Part shown: one piece after another, positions 8,401 through 16,184 of the stretch
Layout: each line of letters begins with the position of its first letter
Numbering within the stretch: the stretch's first letter is position 1
Assembly (NCBI GenBank): GCA_965655795.1
Contig: CBFHHY010000008.1
Span: 1-64,000, forward strand
Direction of reading: 5' to 3'
Source of the DNA: TMED14 sp002167805
GTDB lineage: Bacteria > Bacteroidota > Bacteroidia > Flavobacteriales > Schleiferiaceae
Length of the DNA: 64,000 nucleotides
Position numbers and translations under genes: made by a program
The notes under the pieces: generated by a model
What the model saw: the letters and a program-made list of their open reading frames with translations, nothing else
What the model was told of the DNA's origin: nothing
The model's database searches: none

Positions 8401-9774
8401 ACCATTTCGGGGCTAAACTCAAATACGGCATATGATGTTTTCGTTCGTGATTCTTGCGGGCCAAATGATACTACAGGTTGGATAGGACCTGTTACGATTC
8501 AGACATTATGCTCTGTATTTAACACTCCATATTTGGAGGATTTTGACACTGCTCCTTTATCGTGCTGGACTTTTTCGGGGACACAACAATTTTCGTCCTA
8601 CTCAATTGGGACAGGCTATGCGATACGCGGTAATTTCTGGTCTTGGTCAAGTGGAAAAGCTAAATTAAAATCACCACCAGTAAATATTACTTCTAGCGCT
8701 CAAGTGTCGTTTGATTGGAGTCATCAATACAGCACAAGCTATCCCAATGATCGTTTGTTACTTTTAGTTCGCAGCTTATCTGCTAATTCATGGGATACTC
8801 TGGTTGATTTATCGGGACAGACTTTTGATTCTCCAGGGTCGGGAACAACTTCTCCTGGAACATTTATAACGGAATCAGTCACTATACCTTCAAATTACAT
8901 AGGCCAAAATGTCGTTTTTCGCTTTGATGGAATTTCGGGATATGGTCCGGATGTCTTTTTTGATAATTTCTTTGTGAGCGGTCAATGTTTGGCTCCAACC
9001 AATGTTACTATTTCTAATAATGATTGTGTGACGGCCGATGTCAATTGGTCATCCTCTGGTCAGCATATTGGGTCATTTATCGAGTATGGCCCCTCGGGTT
9101 TTGCTCTTGGTCAGGGATTGACGGTTAATAACATGGGATCATCTAGCGTAGGAATGAAAATCGTCACAGGCTTGACTCCAGGAACAAGTTACGATTTTTA
9201 TGTTCGCGATTCCTGTGCGGGTTCTTTCTCAAATTGGTCTGCTCCTGCTAACCATACAACGGCTAGTTCTCCACTTCCAACTGTCACGCCATCTTATTCA
9301 GTTACTTCTTTAAATCCAGTGACAATGGATTTTTTCTCAGGAGCTTCAGGTCAAGATAGCACAGGTTGGACATTTAGTGATGGAACTTTTGATACGGGTG
9401 ATTCTGTAACACATGTCTTTAGTAATAATGGCCCTGGAACAGCAATTATATATGCTAAAAATGATTGTGGTATGATAACTGATACTTTAAATTTTGTAGT
9501 GAGTTTGGATGACTTAAGTCTTTCAAAAATTAGACTCTTCCCAAACCCTACTTTGGGTAAGTTTGATATTGAATTTGAACTACTCGAACCAAGCGAAGTT
9601 GAATTTAGAGTTAGAACATTAACAGGAAATGTTGTTCTAACCAACTATGATAATTATCAAAAGGGAGAGGTGAAGAAATCATTTAATCTAGGTGACTTAC
9701 CTTCTGGATTGTATTCGCTTGAGATTACCACAAATATGGGGTTATACGTAAAGAGATTCATCATTGAAAACTAG
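5413..9774 (+). CDS. Giant multi-domain T9SS-secreted surface protein
   Basis: A 1453-residue secreted protein. Order of parts: signal peptide 1-21; GEVED domain to about 170 (IDNNDDGDFDDAGE, GEVHDYTVFV); fibronectin type III modules starting near 173, 424, 678, 937 and 1190; between them four beta-sandwich modules of the choice-of-anchor J or MAM-like type (near 265, 514, 773 and 1032), each with an ENW/EDFD...CW opening; a PKD-like module at about 1286-1365 (GWTFSDGTFDTGDSVTHVF); and a T9SS type A sorting tail from about 1369 (IRLFPNPTLGKFDI to the end). The tail directs export through the outer membrane and cell-surface attachment. Likely an adhesin or matrix protein; no catalytic domain seen. 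The third and fourth anchor modules are nearly identical in places, a sign of internal duplication. Confidence 0.92.
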   Translation: MKRIYALCILLLTFSFNLKSQTYCTTGLYSTGCTVGDNLDDVTLNNIVQTSTGCSPNGYADYTSDTVQIQQTAQLVMSVTSGYSSQWYAIWIDNNDDGDFDDAGEHLWSSAQVGPAANVVYSENIVIPMTISQGTHRMRMRCKWSGSAIQASESCTSFTYGEVHDYTVFVGAPPLCPQPYYLTPGAKTDSSLSFSYTASGSSFDIEYGPVGFTQGTGTVINDTSTTAIVSGLNSNTCYDFYVRSNCSAAGNGYSLWSGPITMCTPCLPQPLPLSENFTTWPPNCFILTGGTHQWDQDANAAHADMGGTWQSNGIGYLTTAPVNLNSLARVKFKWSHNGGSSAERLALLARVSGSSIWDTLWDVQGSAFDSQDGATYNAPGTYKSEMLNLDSSTYYGVNAEFRFVGWSAWYNDAWLDDVVIEQQPLCPEPTTLGISALSDTSATLSWTSAGSNFVVQWGPTGFTVGTGNLDTAAASNHLISGLSPNQTYDYYVLRNCTGQGNGNSIWSGPYTFSTLCAPFSASIGYYENWDSYQDGDIPACWSLTGVGSGYVADIQLPGSFQIPAYSMPNYLRLYPANASNVTLISPLLSDLQQNNSQIRMRLAKSSSFSQAKLIIGTMTTPSSPSTFAPVDTIDLTTSFDEYTVAFPVTPQGHSHIAMRVLQSQYYDVYLDDFYFEVQPTCLPAQNVSANPGATTAAIAWAHGDPLTTGSYVSWGPLGFNPGTGSVSNSILVSGNTYSIAGLTPSTTYTVWVADSCGAGNIGPWQGPVTFTTACLAATMPYLEDFDAAQLACWDPSGGTRQFAPYPLATGGNAMEGGYWGWTNGNYALLTSRPVTISALAQLSFDWSHSGQYITSYPNDQLLVLARPVASSSWDTIVNLVGSNFASPGAGTTTPGTFVNTLEYLPSSYVGSDVIFQIVGNSGYGPDVFFDNFQVEAVPTCPDPIPLSGGSTASSIDISWTSASPPQGSSVMWGPVGFYTGTGSTPGTIAYNVSSPYTISGLNSNTAYDVFVRDSCGPNDTTGWIGPVTIQTLCSVFNTPYLEDFDTAPLSCWTFSGTQQFSSYSIGTGYAIRGNFWSWSSGKAKLKSPPVNITSSAQVSFDWSHQYSTSYPNDRLLLLVRSLSANSWDTLVDLSGQTFDSPGSGTTSPGTFITESVTIPSNYIGQNVVFRFDGISGYGPDVFFDNFFVSGQCLAPTNVTISNNDCVTADVNWSSSGQHIGSFIEYGPSGFALGQGLTVNNMGSSSVGMKIVTGLTPGTSYDFYVRDSCAGSFSNWSAPANHTTASSPLPTVTPSYSVTSLNPVTMDFFSGASGQDSTGWTFSDGTFDTGDSVTHVFSNNGPGTAIIYAKNDCGMITDTLNFVVSLDDLSLSKIRLFPNPTLGKFDIEFELLEPSEVEFRVRTLTGNVVLTNYDNYQKGEVKKSFNLGDLPSGLYSLEITTNMGLYVKRFIIEN
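8175..8971 (+). repeat. Internal duplication within the T9SS cargo gene
   Basis: The DNA encoding GYGPDVFFDNF occurs twice with nearly the same bases: about 8176-8208 (start ggatatggcccggatg) and about 8938-8970 (start ggatatggtccggatg), differing at one base over 33. The modules that end in these copies (from LEDFD near 7756 and from LEDFD near 8534) also align at protein level (FDWSH, SYPND, PGT). This points to a fairly recent tandem duplication of an anchor-plus-Fn3 unit of about 760 nt. Confidence 0.65.
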
Positions 9775-9813
9775 TGGGTGATGCTTTTAATTCCCTGTAA
9801 TTAATAGAAATCG

Positions 9814-9821
9814 TACATTTG
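9814..9821 (+). promoter_or_regulatory. -7 box before the coiled-coil gene
   Basis: TACATTTG, a full TAnnTTTG match, ends 20 nt before the ATG at 9842 in the 67-nt gap after the T9SS gene. No TTG at the expected -33 position. It would drive the run of coiled-coil protein, xth and OmpA-like gene. Confidence 0.5.
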
Positions 9822-9841
9822 CACCTTAAGAAATTAATGCC

Positions 9842-10708
9842 ATGAGTCAAGAATTATCTCCAAATCGACAACGAACAATGACCTTGTTGTTGGTTATTTT
9901 ATTAGCTCTCGTTGGAATATTAACATATTTCACCCTAGACCAATCCTCAAATATTAATGGGCTTGAAGAAGAAAAAGCACTTTTAATAACTCAATTAGAA
10001 GATTATAAAAGAGATTTAACTTCTCAATCGAGTGCAAATGATTCATTAAATGCATTTATAGCCCAGGAGACTTCAAAATTAAATGAGGTTATTTCCAAAA
10101 TTCAAGAAGTAAATTTTGCCTCTAAAGCAAAGATAAAAAGTCTTCGAAATGAAGTTTTTTCAATGCGAAAGCATATTTCTGATTTGACTGAGGATATAGA
10201 CTCCGTAAATAGGGAGTATGCAAAAATTGTCGAAATTAAAGACTCCGTGCAGTCTGATCTAGATGCAGAAATAGTTAAAAGTAGCTCTCTTGAGAAAAAA
10301 GTTGAAAAAGGAGCGAAGCTTCAATTAAGTAGTATTGAAGCAAGTGCCTATCGAATCAATGGAAAAGGAATTGAGAAAGCTACTAATTCGGCATCTAAGG
10401 CGAATCGCATTAAGGCATGTATGACGATAGCAAAAAACGATTTATCTGTCAAAGGAGAAAAGACTTTGTATCTGAGAATAAATACTCCGGGTAATAGGGT
10501 ATTAGCAACAAGTGAAAAGCAAAAGACAATGTGGGTGAGCGGAGAAAAAATGATTTATTCGTCTTCCCAAGTTATTAATTATAACGGTTCTCCAACAGGT
10601 TGCTGCTTATCATTTAATGTTCAGACTGAATTGCAAAGCGGGTCTTACGTTTTGGCGATTTATACTTCGAATGAAAAAATTGGAGAGGCTAGGTTGATGC
10701 TTCAATAA
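9842..10708 (+). CDS. Membrane-anchored coiled-coil protein of unknown function
   Basis: A 288-residue protein. A short cytoplasmic N-terminus precedes one transmembrane helix at about 15-32 (LLLVILLALVGILTYF). A long heptad-rich coiled coil follows at about 38-160 (EEEKALLITQLEDYKRDL, SLRNEVFSMRKHI). The C-terminal ~120 residues look like a compact beta domain (KACMTIAKNDLSVKGEKTLYLRI, then a CC pair in PTGCCLSFNV). Related proteins in Bacteroidota are usually left as hypothetical. First gene of a rightward run with xth (4-nt gap) and the OmpA-like lipoprotein. The topology suggests a periplasmic envelope role; no function is claimed. Confidence 0.8.
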   Translation: MSQELSPNRQRTMTLLLVILLALVGILTYFTLDQSSNINGLEEEKALLITQLEDYKRDLTSQSSANDSLNAFIAQETSKLNEVISKIQEVNFASKAKIKSLRNEVFSMRKHISDLTEDIDSVNREYAKIVEIKDSVQSDLDAEIVKSSSLEKKVEKGAKLQLSSIEASAYRINGKGIEKATNSASKANRIKACMTIAKNDLSVKGEKTLYLRINTPGNRVLATSEKQKTMWVSGEKMIYSSSQVINYNGSPTGCCLSFNVQTELQSGSYVLAIYTSNEKIGEARLMLQ

Positions 10709-10712
10709 AATA

Positions 10713-11486
10713 ATGCAAATTATTAGCCTCAATGGTAACGGCATTCGGGCATGTGTAAGAAAGGGATTGATTCCATGGTGGCGATCCACAAAGGCAGATG
10801 TTTTGTTATTTCAAGAAGTTAGGTTTGATGACTTCAACGCAATTAATGATTTATTTCCAGGCTATTGGACAGCTGGATTTTCAGCGATAAAAAAAGGTTA
10901 CAGTGGAGTTCTAGCAATAGCTAAAACTCCACCAAAAAAAGTAAATTTTGGAATAGGAGACCCTCTATGGGATGATGAAGCAAGAGTAATGCATATTGTT
11001 TATTCAGACCTGGTAATTGTAAATGCCTATTTGCCCAGTGGAGCTTCAAGTTTAGCTCGTCAAAAATATAAATTAGAGTTTTTGATTGCTTTTAAACAAT
11101 ACATTGATGAATTAAGTCAAAGCCACTCAAATATAATAATCGCAGGAGACTGGAATATGTGCCATAAGGATATAGACATACACAATCCTATAAGGCTCTC
11201 TGGAACACCTGGATTTACTGAGGAAGAAAGGCAATGGTTAGATGTTTTAGATGCAGAAGGTTGGAGAGATGGCTTTCGAATTTTCAATAGTGAATCTGAA
11301 AATTACACATGGTGGAGTTATCAATCTAATAGTCGAAGTAGAAATGTTGGCTGGCGTATTGACGCTTTCTGGCTTAGCCCAAAAGCCTCCCAAGGAGCAA
11401 AAAGATGTATTCATCTTTATAAGCCTGAGCTAAGCGATCATTGTCCTGTTTTATTAGATTGGGAAATGCCAAGTATATTTACATAA
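10713..11486 (+). CDS. xth: Exodeoxyribonuclease III / AP endonuclease
   Basis: A 257-residue member of the ExoIII family, which cuts DNA at abasic sites and degrades 3' ends in base-excision repair. Family motifs in order: ISLNGNGIRA (N-terminal metal site), LFQEVR (catalytic Glu), YLPSG, AGDWNMCHKDIDIHNP (catalytic Asp and Asn), GWRIDAFWLS and LSDHCPVLLDW (terminal Asp-His). Length is normal for the family. It sits 4 nt after the coiled-coil gene and 15 nt before the OmpA-like gene. Cytoplasmic. Confidence 0.95.
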   Translation: MQIISLNGNGIRACVRKGLIPWWRSTKADVLLFQEVRFDDFNAINDLFPGYWTAGFSAIKKGYSGVLAIAKTPPKKVNFGIGDPLWDDEARVMHIVYSDLVIVNAYLPSGASSLARQKYKLEFLIAFKQYIDELSQSHSNIIIAGDWNMCHKDIDIHNPIRLSGTPGFTEEERQWLDVLDAEGWRDGFRIFNSESENYTWWSYQSNSRSRNVGWRIDAFWLSPKASQGAKRCIHLYKPELSDHCPVLLDWEMPSIFT

Positions 11487-11501
11487 AATTCAATTTTTCT
11501 A

Positions 11502-12488
11502 ATGTCAGTTAGGTATATTACAAATACGATAATTTCGTACTTCATCCTTATCACATGTTTTTCCTGTGTCTCCCCAAAGGTTCACAATGAATTGCAGGAT
11601 TCTTACGATAACGTTCTAAACGAAAATCAAATTCTCAAGACGACTTCTGATAGGGCAAAGACAAACCTTAAAGAGATTTCATCAGATATGGAGGTTCTAG
11701 AAATAGATATCCAAGGATTGATTCAAGACTCTATTAAAAATGGAAGGAGATACCGTAAGCTGAAAAAGTCTTATGATGATTTGAATGCGAATTACGAATA
11801 CGCTTTAGAGAATAATAGTTCATTAGTCGCTGCAAATTTGAGGGAGAATAAAGTAATGCTTGAGCAGATGGAAGGATTAGCCAAACGATTGGCTGCTAAA
11901 GAGGATTCTCTTATGCTAGAGCAGAATAGACTGACGAGTTTAGAGCTTGCTTTGCAATTAAGGGAAAAGCGAGTGAATGAATTAGAATCTTTAATCGCGA
12001 GAAAAGACTCTACCGCAAATTATTTTAGAAATCGAATTGCTCGCGCTCTTTTGGGTTTTGAAAATAGAGGTTTAACTGTCAGTATGAAAAATGGTCAGGT
12101 ATATGTGAGTTTGGATAATCGTTTGATGTTTGCTTCAGGCAAATGGGAGATTGAAAATGATGGAGTTTCCGCATTGCAAAAGCTAGCTCAAGTCTTAGGC
12201 GAGAATCAGGATCTTAATATCTCAGTTCAGGGCCATACAGATGATGATGCTTATTTTGGAAAGGGTCAAGTTCAGGACAATTGGGATCTATCCGTCATGC
12301 GCGCTACCTCGGTAGTGAAAATCCTAATTCAAAAAGGTGTAAGCGCAACACAGATTGAAGCTTCGGGTCGAGGTGAACATATGCCTTTAGTTGAAAACAG
12401 TTCTTCAAAGAATAAGGCAAAGAATAGAAGAACAGAAATAATTATAACTCCAGACCTAAGCGAAATAGCTAATTTGATTTCAAAATAA
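11502..12488 (+). CDS. OmpA-family peptidoglycan-binding lipoprotein
   Basis: A 328-residue lipoprotein (lipobox around Cys22 in ITCFSC). Residues ~30-175 are a long coiled coil (repeated Leu/Glu/Lys heptads up to RKDSTANYF). The C-terminal OmpA-like domain runs from about 190 to 320, with NISVQGHTDDDAYFG and the peptidoglycan-contact segment NRRTEIIITP. It likely tethers the outer membrane to the cell wall. It ends 14 nt from the convergent radA. Confidence 0.92.
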   Translation: MSVRYITNTIISYFILITCFSCVSPKVHNELQDSYDNVLNENQILKTTSDRAKTNLKEISSDMEVLEIDIQGLIQDSIKNGRRYRKLKKSYDDLNANYEYALENNSSLVAANLRENKVMLEQMEGLAKRLAAKEDSLMLEQNRLTSLELALQLREKRVNELESLIARKDSTANYFRNRIARALLGFENRGLTVSMKNGQVYVSLDNRLMFASGKWEIENDGVSALQKLAQVLGENQDLNISVQGHTDDDAYFGKGQVQDNWDLSVMRATSVVKILIQKGVSATQIEASGRGEHMPLVENSSSKNKAKNRRTEIIITPDLSEIANLISK

Positions 12489-12502
12489 ATAATAGACTTG
12501 GC

Positions 12503-13855
12503 TCAGCCAAAAAGAGATGCTACCATTTGCTCCATGGTATTAATTTGAATACAATTTTTGTTTTGGTTCGAGGTTTTCGTTTTGGATTTTTGAGAGTAAT
12601 AGATAGTTTCAAAACCAATTTTAATTCCTTCTCCTATTCTCTGTTCGATCCGATTTACAGGTCTAATTTCACCGCTCAAACCCACCTCTCCTGTAAAAGC
12701 AAACCCTTGTGGAATTGGAATATCAGCATTGCTCGATAATATCGCCGCGCAAACAGCTAAGTCTAGAGCAGGGTCGTCTATCTTCATGCCTCCAGTTATG
12801 TTTAGGAAGACATCTTTTGCCCCTAGTTTAAAACCACATCTTTTCTCTAAAACTGCAAGCAGCATATTTAATCTTCGAGTTTCAAAACCAGTACATGACC
12901 TTTGAGGAGTTCCATATACAGCAGTGCTTACTAGGGACTGAACTTCAACGAGCAGAGGTTGTGTCCCTTCACATGCAATGCCAATGGCCGAACCGCTCCT
13001 GCCTTTTTCCCTATCGCCTAATAAGATTCCTCCAGGATTTAATATTCCTTTAAGGCCGGCGTCACTCATTTCGTATACACCCAATTCTTGTGTGCTACCG
13101 AAACGATTCTTAAGAGGGCGAAGTAACCTGTAAATGTGATGCCTATCACCTTCAAATTGCAAAACCACATCGACCATATGTTCTAATATTTTGGGGCCTG
13201 CAAGATTTCCATCTTTAGTTATGTGTCCTACTAGAATGACCGGAATGTTTTTGGTTTTTGAAAATTTTAAAAATTCTGCTGCTGATTCTTTTATTTGTGA
13301 TACCGATCCTGGGGATGAGTCTAAATAAGGTGAATAAGCAGTTTGAATGGAGTCAATAATCAAAAGATCAGGTGATGTATTTTCTGCTGTTTCAATAATT
13401 TTTTTTGTTGAAACTTCGGATAAAACGCTACAATTTTTACTTTCTAAATCGATTCGTTCCGCTCGCATTTTTATTTGTTGAAGGCTTTCTTCACCGCTTA
13501 CATAAAGCACATTTTGATTTTTTTTGATTGCAATTTGTAAAAGCAACGTAGACTTCCCTATTCCGGGCTCACCACCCAATAAACATATACTTCCTGGAAC
13601 AATCCCACCGCCTATGACTCGATCAAATTCATCATCTCCTGATCTTTTTCTTTTCACATTTAGACTTTCTATTTGGGAAATTTCTAAAGGTTCATTTTTA
13701 ATCTTGTTGGACCAAGATTTATTATCCTTAATTCCTTTCTCTATGATCTCTTCAACAAGTGTATTCCACTCATTACAAGATTTACATTGCCCTAGCCATT
13801 GAGGGTGTTTGGCCCCGCATGATTGACAAAACCAAGCTTTTTTAATTGATGACAT
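12503..13855 (-). CDS. radA: DNA repair protein RadA/Sms
   Basis: A 450-residue RecA-like helicase that promotes branch migration during recombination. It shows the N-terminal zinc finger (CQSCGAKHPQWLGQCKSC), Walker A GGEPGIGKST at about 92, the RadA-specific KNRFG motif (LKNRFGSTQELGVYEM), and a C-terminal Lon-like domain (GGMKIDDPALDLAVCAAIL, FTGEVGLSGEIRPV). All key motifs are intact. Last gene of the leftward panC-panD-UPF0104-radA run, 9 nt after its neighbour. Confidence 0.97.
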   Translation of the reverse strand: MSSIKKAWFCQSCGAKHPQWLGQCKSCNEWNTLVEEIIEKGIKDNKSWSNKIKNEPLEISQIESLNVKRKRSGDDEFDRVIGGGIVPGSICLLGGEPGIGKSTLLLQIAIKKNQNVLYVSGEESLQQIKMRAERIDLESKNCSVLSEVSTKKIIETAENTSPDLLIIDSIQTAYSPYLDSSPGSVSQIKESAAEFLKFSKTKNIPVILVGHITKDGNLAGPKILEHMVDVVLQFEGDRHHIYRLLRPLKNRFGSTQELGVYEMSDAGLKGILNPGGILLGDREKGRSGSAIGIACEGTQPLLVEVQSLVSTAVYGTPQRSCTGFETRRLNMLLAVLEKRCGFKLGAKDVFLNITGGMKIDDPALDLAVCAAILSSNADIPIPQGFAFTGEVGLSGEIRPVNRIEQRIGEGIKIGFETIYYSQKSKTKTSNQNKNCIQINTMEQMVASLFG

Positions 13856-13864
13856 CCGAAAAAA

Positions 13865-14845
13865 TTACTCTTTTTTCGAAGTTAAGGTAAGGAATCCGAC
13901 AATCCCCGTCGATATCATCATTAATGTTTGTGTTGCATGAACTACAGTTGCAAAAGCTAAACCCTGTTCATATGTCCGCCCCAACACCACAAGCGCCATG
14001 GTTACCAAATAGTGATATGCCCCTATCCCTCCAGGTACAGGGACCAAGTATCCGATAGCTGCTGCTGCCATTATGAAAAGGCCTTCAGCAATCGATAGGT
14101 CTTTAGTAAATGGAAATGCAAAAAAGCAGATATAGATCATAAAAAAGTAACATGTCCAGATGTATAAAGTATGTTGCCAAAATTTCATTTTTCTTTCAAG
14201 TTTCCTAACGGATTGAAATCCATCTAAAATTCCACTCATAAATGTTTTAATTTTTTTTATCCAAATATTTGATTTTAATTTTTTTGAAAAGACGCGAACG
14301 ACAAAAAAAGATAAAACCATAAAGAGGATAAAATATTTTATACTTTCTTTGGAAGCTTTTGTCGGTTCTTCTGCATCACTATTGGTAATTGAGAGGAAGC
14401 TTTCAATGTCACCGCTTGAGAGAATAAATGTGACTCCAACTAACAAAGCCATCATAATTAAATCTATGGTTCTCTCGATTATAATTGTTCCAATTAAAAT
14501 ATTTATTGGAATTTTGTTTGATCTATTTAATGCTGTTGCTCGAGCGACTTCTCCAGCACGAGGCAGTACTTGGTTCATTAGATACCCAAACGCAGTCGCA
14601 TGAGTTGCGCTCCATGGGGATACAGGCTTACCTATACTTTCTAACACAATGGTCCATCTAAATCCTCTTGATATTACAGCTGAATAACCTATGGCAAAAC
14701 TGATAATGATGTATATCCATGATGCTTTTTTTGCATAACCCCAAACTTCAAAAACATTTACTTTTTTAAACGCGAAATAAATCAAAAGGAAAGCCAGTCC
14801 AATTAAACTTATGGTTTTTAACCATTTTGGGAGTCTAAAATTCAT
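13865..14845 (-). CDS. UPF0104 / lysylphosphatidylglycerol synthase TM-region family protein
   Basis: A 326-residue integral membrane protein with about eight hydrophobic helices. It has the family pattern RGFRWTIVLESIG, the conserved FGYLMNQVLPRAGEVARA segment and the late VPVPGGIGAYHYLVTMAL motif. The family includes the membrane half of MprF-type proteins, but here there is no catalytic synthetase domain, so a lipid-flipping or lipid-handling role is possible (inference). It starts 1 nt after the panD stop and ends 9 nt before radA. Confidence 0.85.
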   Translation of the reverse strand: MNFRLPKWLKTISLIGLAFLLIYFAFKKVNVFEVWGYAKKASWIYIIISFAIGYSAVISRGFRWTIVLESIGKPVSPWSATHATAFGYLMNQVLPRAGEVARATALNRSNKIPINILIGTIIIERTIDLIMMALLVGVTFILSSGDIESFLSITNSDAEEPTKASKESIKYFILFMVLSFFVVRVFSKKLKSNIWIKKIKTFMSGILDGFQSVRKLERKMKFWQHTLYIWTCYFFMIYICFFAFPFTKDLSIAEGLFIMAAAAIGYLVPVPGGIGAYHYLVTMALVVLGRTYEQGLAFATVVHATQTLMMISTGIVGFLTLTSKKE

Positions 14846-14846
14846 G

Positions 14847-15197
14847 TTAGATTAACCTATTTGACTTTTCATCAGGAAAAATAACAGTGGGCTTGTGATT
14901 TTTAGCTTCATCAAGAGTCATTGACGCGTAAGAAATAATAATTATTACGTCTCCTTTTTCGACTAATCTCGCCGCAGGGCCATTCAATTTTATTTCTCCT
15001 GAATTTCTTGTACCTGGGATAATATAAGTATCGAATCTCGACCCGTTATTCACATTTACAATACTCACCTTTTGTCCCTCGATTAATCTAGCTGCTTCAA
15101 TTAGACTTTTATCTATGGTAATTGATCCGACATAATTTAAATCAGCACCTGTAACGGTAACCCTATGAATTTTACTAAAAAGCACCTCTATTGTCAT
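14847..15197 (-). CDS. panD: Aspartate 1-decarboxylase
   Basis: Makes beta-alanine for pantothenate. 116 residues from the ATG at 15197. A longer open frame begins at 15248, but I reject the extra 17 codons. With the 15197 start, the self-cleavage site falls exactly at Gly24-Ser25 (NYVGSITID), as in E. coli PanD, where the Ser becomes the pyruvoyl cofactor. Other motifs are KIHRVTVTGADL, GSRFDTYIIPG, LNGPAARLVEKGD and the C-terminal PTVIF. It lies 44 nt after panC, which supplies the next step. Confidence 0.95.
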   Translation of the reverse strand: MTIEVLFSKIHRVTVTGADLNYVGSITIDKSLIEAARLIEGQKVSIVNVNNGSRFDTYIIPGTRNSGEIKLNGPAARLVEKGDVIIIISYASMTLDEAKNHKPTVIFPDEKSNRLI

Positions 15198-15241
15198 TCT
15201 GGAAACAAAAGTAATGTTTGAAATCAAAGGACATATGGTTT

Positions 15242-16105
15242 TTAACAAATAAAGTGGTTATCTATTAGACGGATATCTCTGGCATATGCAGAAATAAAGC
15301 AGTGCACTTTTTTATTGTAATGATCAAGCGGAAAATCAGGGTCGCTGATAATATCTAAGTTATCGCTGAAGGCAAATGTTATTTCCTCCACTTTTATAAG
15401 CCCTGTAGAGTTTATAATCGACTTCATTTCTTGAATCAATGCAGCCGGTGAAGCTGTGAAAACTTTAACTTCTTTTTCTGCAAATTTTAGAGCTTTAAAA
15501 ATAGAGGCTGCAGCTTTTAATTCTTTGACTTTTAACCTCGAATTTCGTGAGCTCATAGCCAAGCCAGAGTCTTCTCTTATTATTTTGCAGGCAATGATTT
15601 CGGGGGTTCCTCCTTTGAGTAAGGATAACTTTTTAATTATTTGTACCTGCTGAAAATCTTTAAGACCAAAATAGGCTTTGTCAGGTTGGATTAATTCAAA
15701 TAACCTGTCAACAGCGGTGGCAACTCCTTGAAAATGCCCTGGCCGCATAGCCCCCTCTAGCTTTTTATCAATGCCGTCAAGGTCGAATGTCTTGGAGACA
15801 AGCCCATTGGGATACATTAACTCTTGATTTGGAATAAATAAGAAATCAATATTTAAGCTTTTAAGGATATCAATATCATTATCGAGTGATTTAGGGTAAT
15901 TTATGAGATCGTTGGAGTTTTCAAATTGAGTAGGATTAACATAGATTGATACAATTACCTGACTGCATTCTTTTTGCCCTCTTTTTATCAGGGAAATATG
16001 CCCTTCGTGAAGAGCGCCCATCGTGGCAATAAGTCCTAAATTTGAACCTTTAGAGGACTCATTTTGCATGGATTTTAATGCATTAATGTTTCGTATTATT
16101 TCCAC
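15242..16105 (-). CDS. panC: Pantothenate synthetase
   Basis: A 287-residue ATP-dependent ligase joining pantoate and beta-alanine. Motifs: ATMGALHEGHISLI (HIGH-type nucleotide site), YVNPTQF, GAMRPGHFQGVATAVDRLF, FGLKDFQQVQII and AMSSRNSRL (KMSKS-like). The start is GTG at 16105; the next ATG would remove conserved sequence. First gene of the leftward panC-panD-UPF0104-radA run. Divergent from the GT5-like gene, 79 nt apart. Confidence 0.96.
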   Translation of the reverse strand: MEIIRNINALKSMQNESSKGSNLGLIATMGALHEGHISLIKRGQKECSQVIVSIYVNPTQFENSNDLINYPKSLDNDIDILKSLNIDFLFIPNQELMYPNGLVSKTFDLDGIDKKLEGAMRPGHFQGVATAVDRLFELIQPDKAYFGLKDFQQVQIIKKLSLLKGGTPEIIACKIIREDSGLAMSSRNSRLKVKELKAAASIFKALKFAEKEVKVFTASPAALIQEMKSIINSTGLIKVEEITFAFSDNLDIISDPDFPLDHYNKKVHCFISAYARDIRLIDNHFIC

Positions 16106-16171
16106 GGATAATATAATTTTTAGCTAATCTATAACTAACCACCAGTAAAACTAGGAGAAAGATATATTTCA

Positions 16172-16179
16172 TACCTTTG
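16172..16179 (+). promoter_or_regulatory. -7 box directly before the GT5-like gene
   Basis: TACCTTTG, full match to TAnnTTTG, ends only 5 nt before the ATG at 16185. Transcription would start at or next to the start codon, so the mRNA may be leaderless. No clear TTG upstream at 19 nt. Confidence 0.5.
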
Positions 16180-16184
16180 CAACA

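Noticed and set aside
12498..12510. Short hairpin TTGGC-TCA-GCCAA between the OmpA-like gene and radA
   Set aside because: A 5-bp stem with no T-run on either strand, overlapping the radA stop; too weak to call a terminator.
14847..15248. Longer panD start at 15248
   Set aside because: The ATG at 15197 puts the cleavage site at Gly24-Ser25; the extra codons overlap panC and match nothing.
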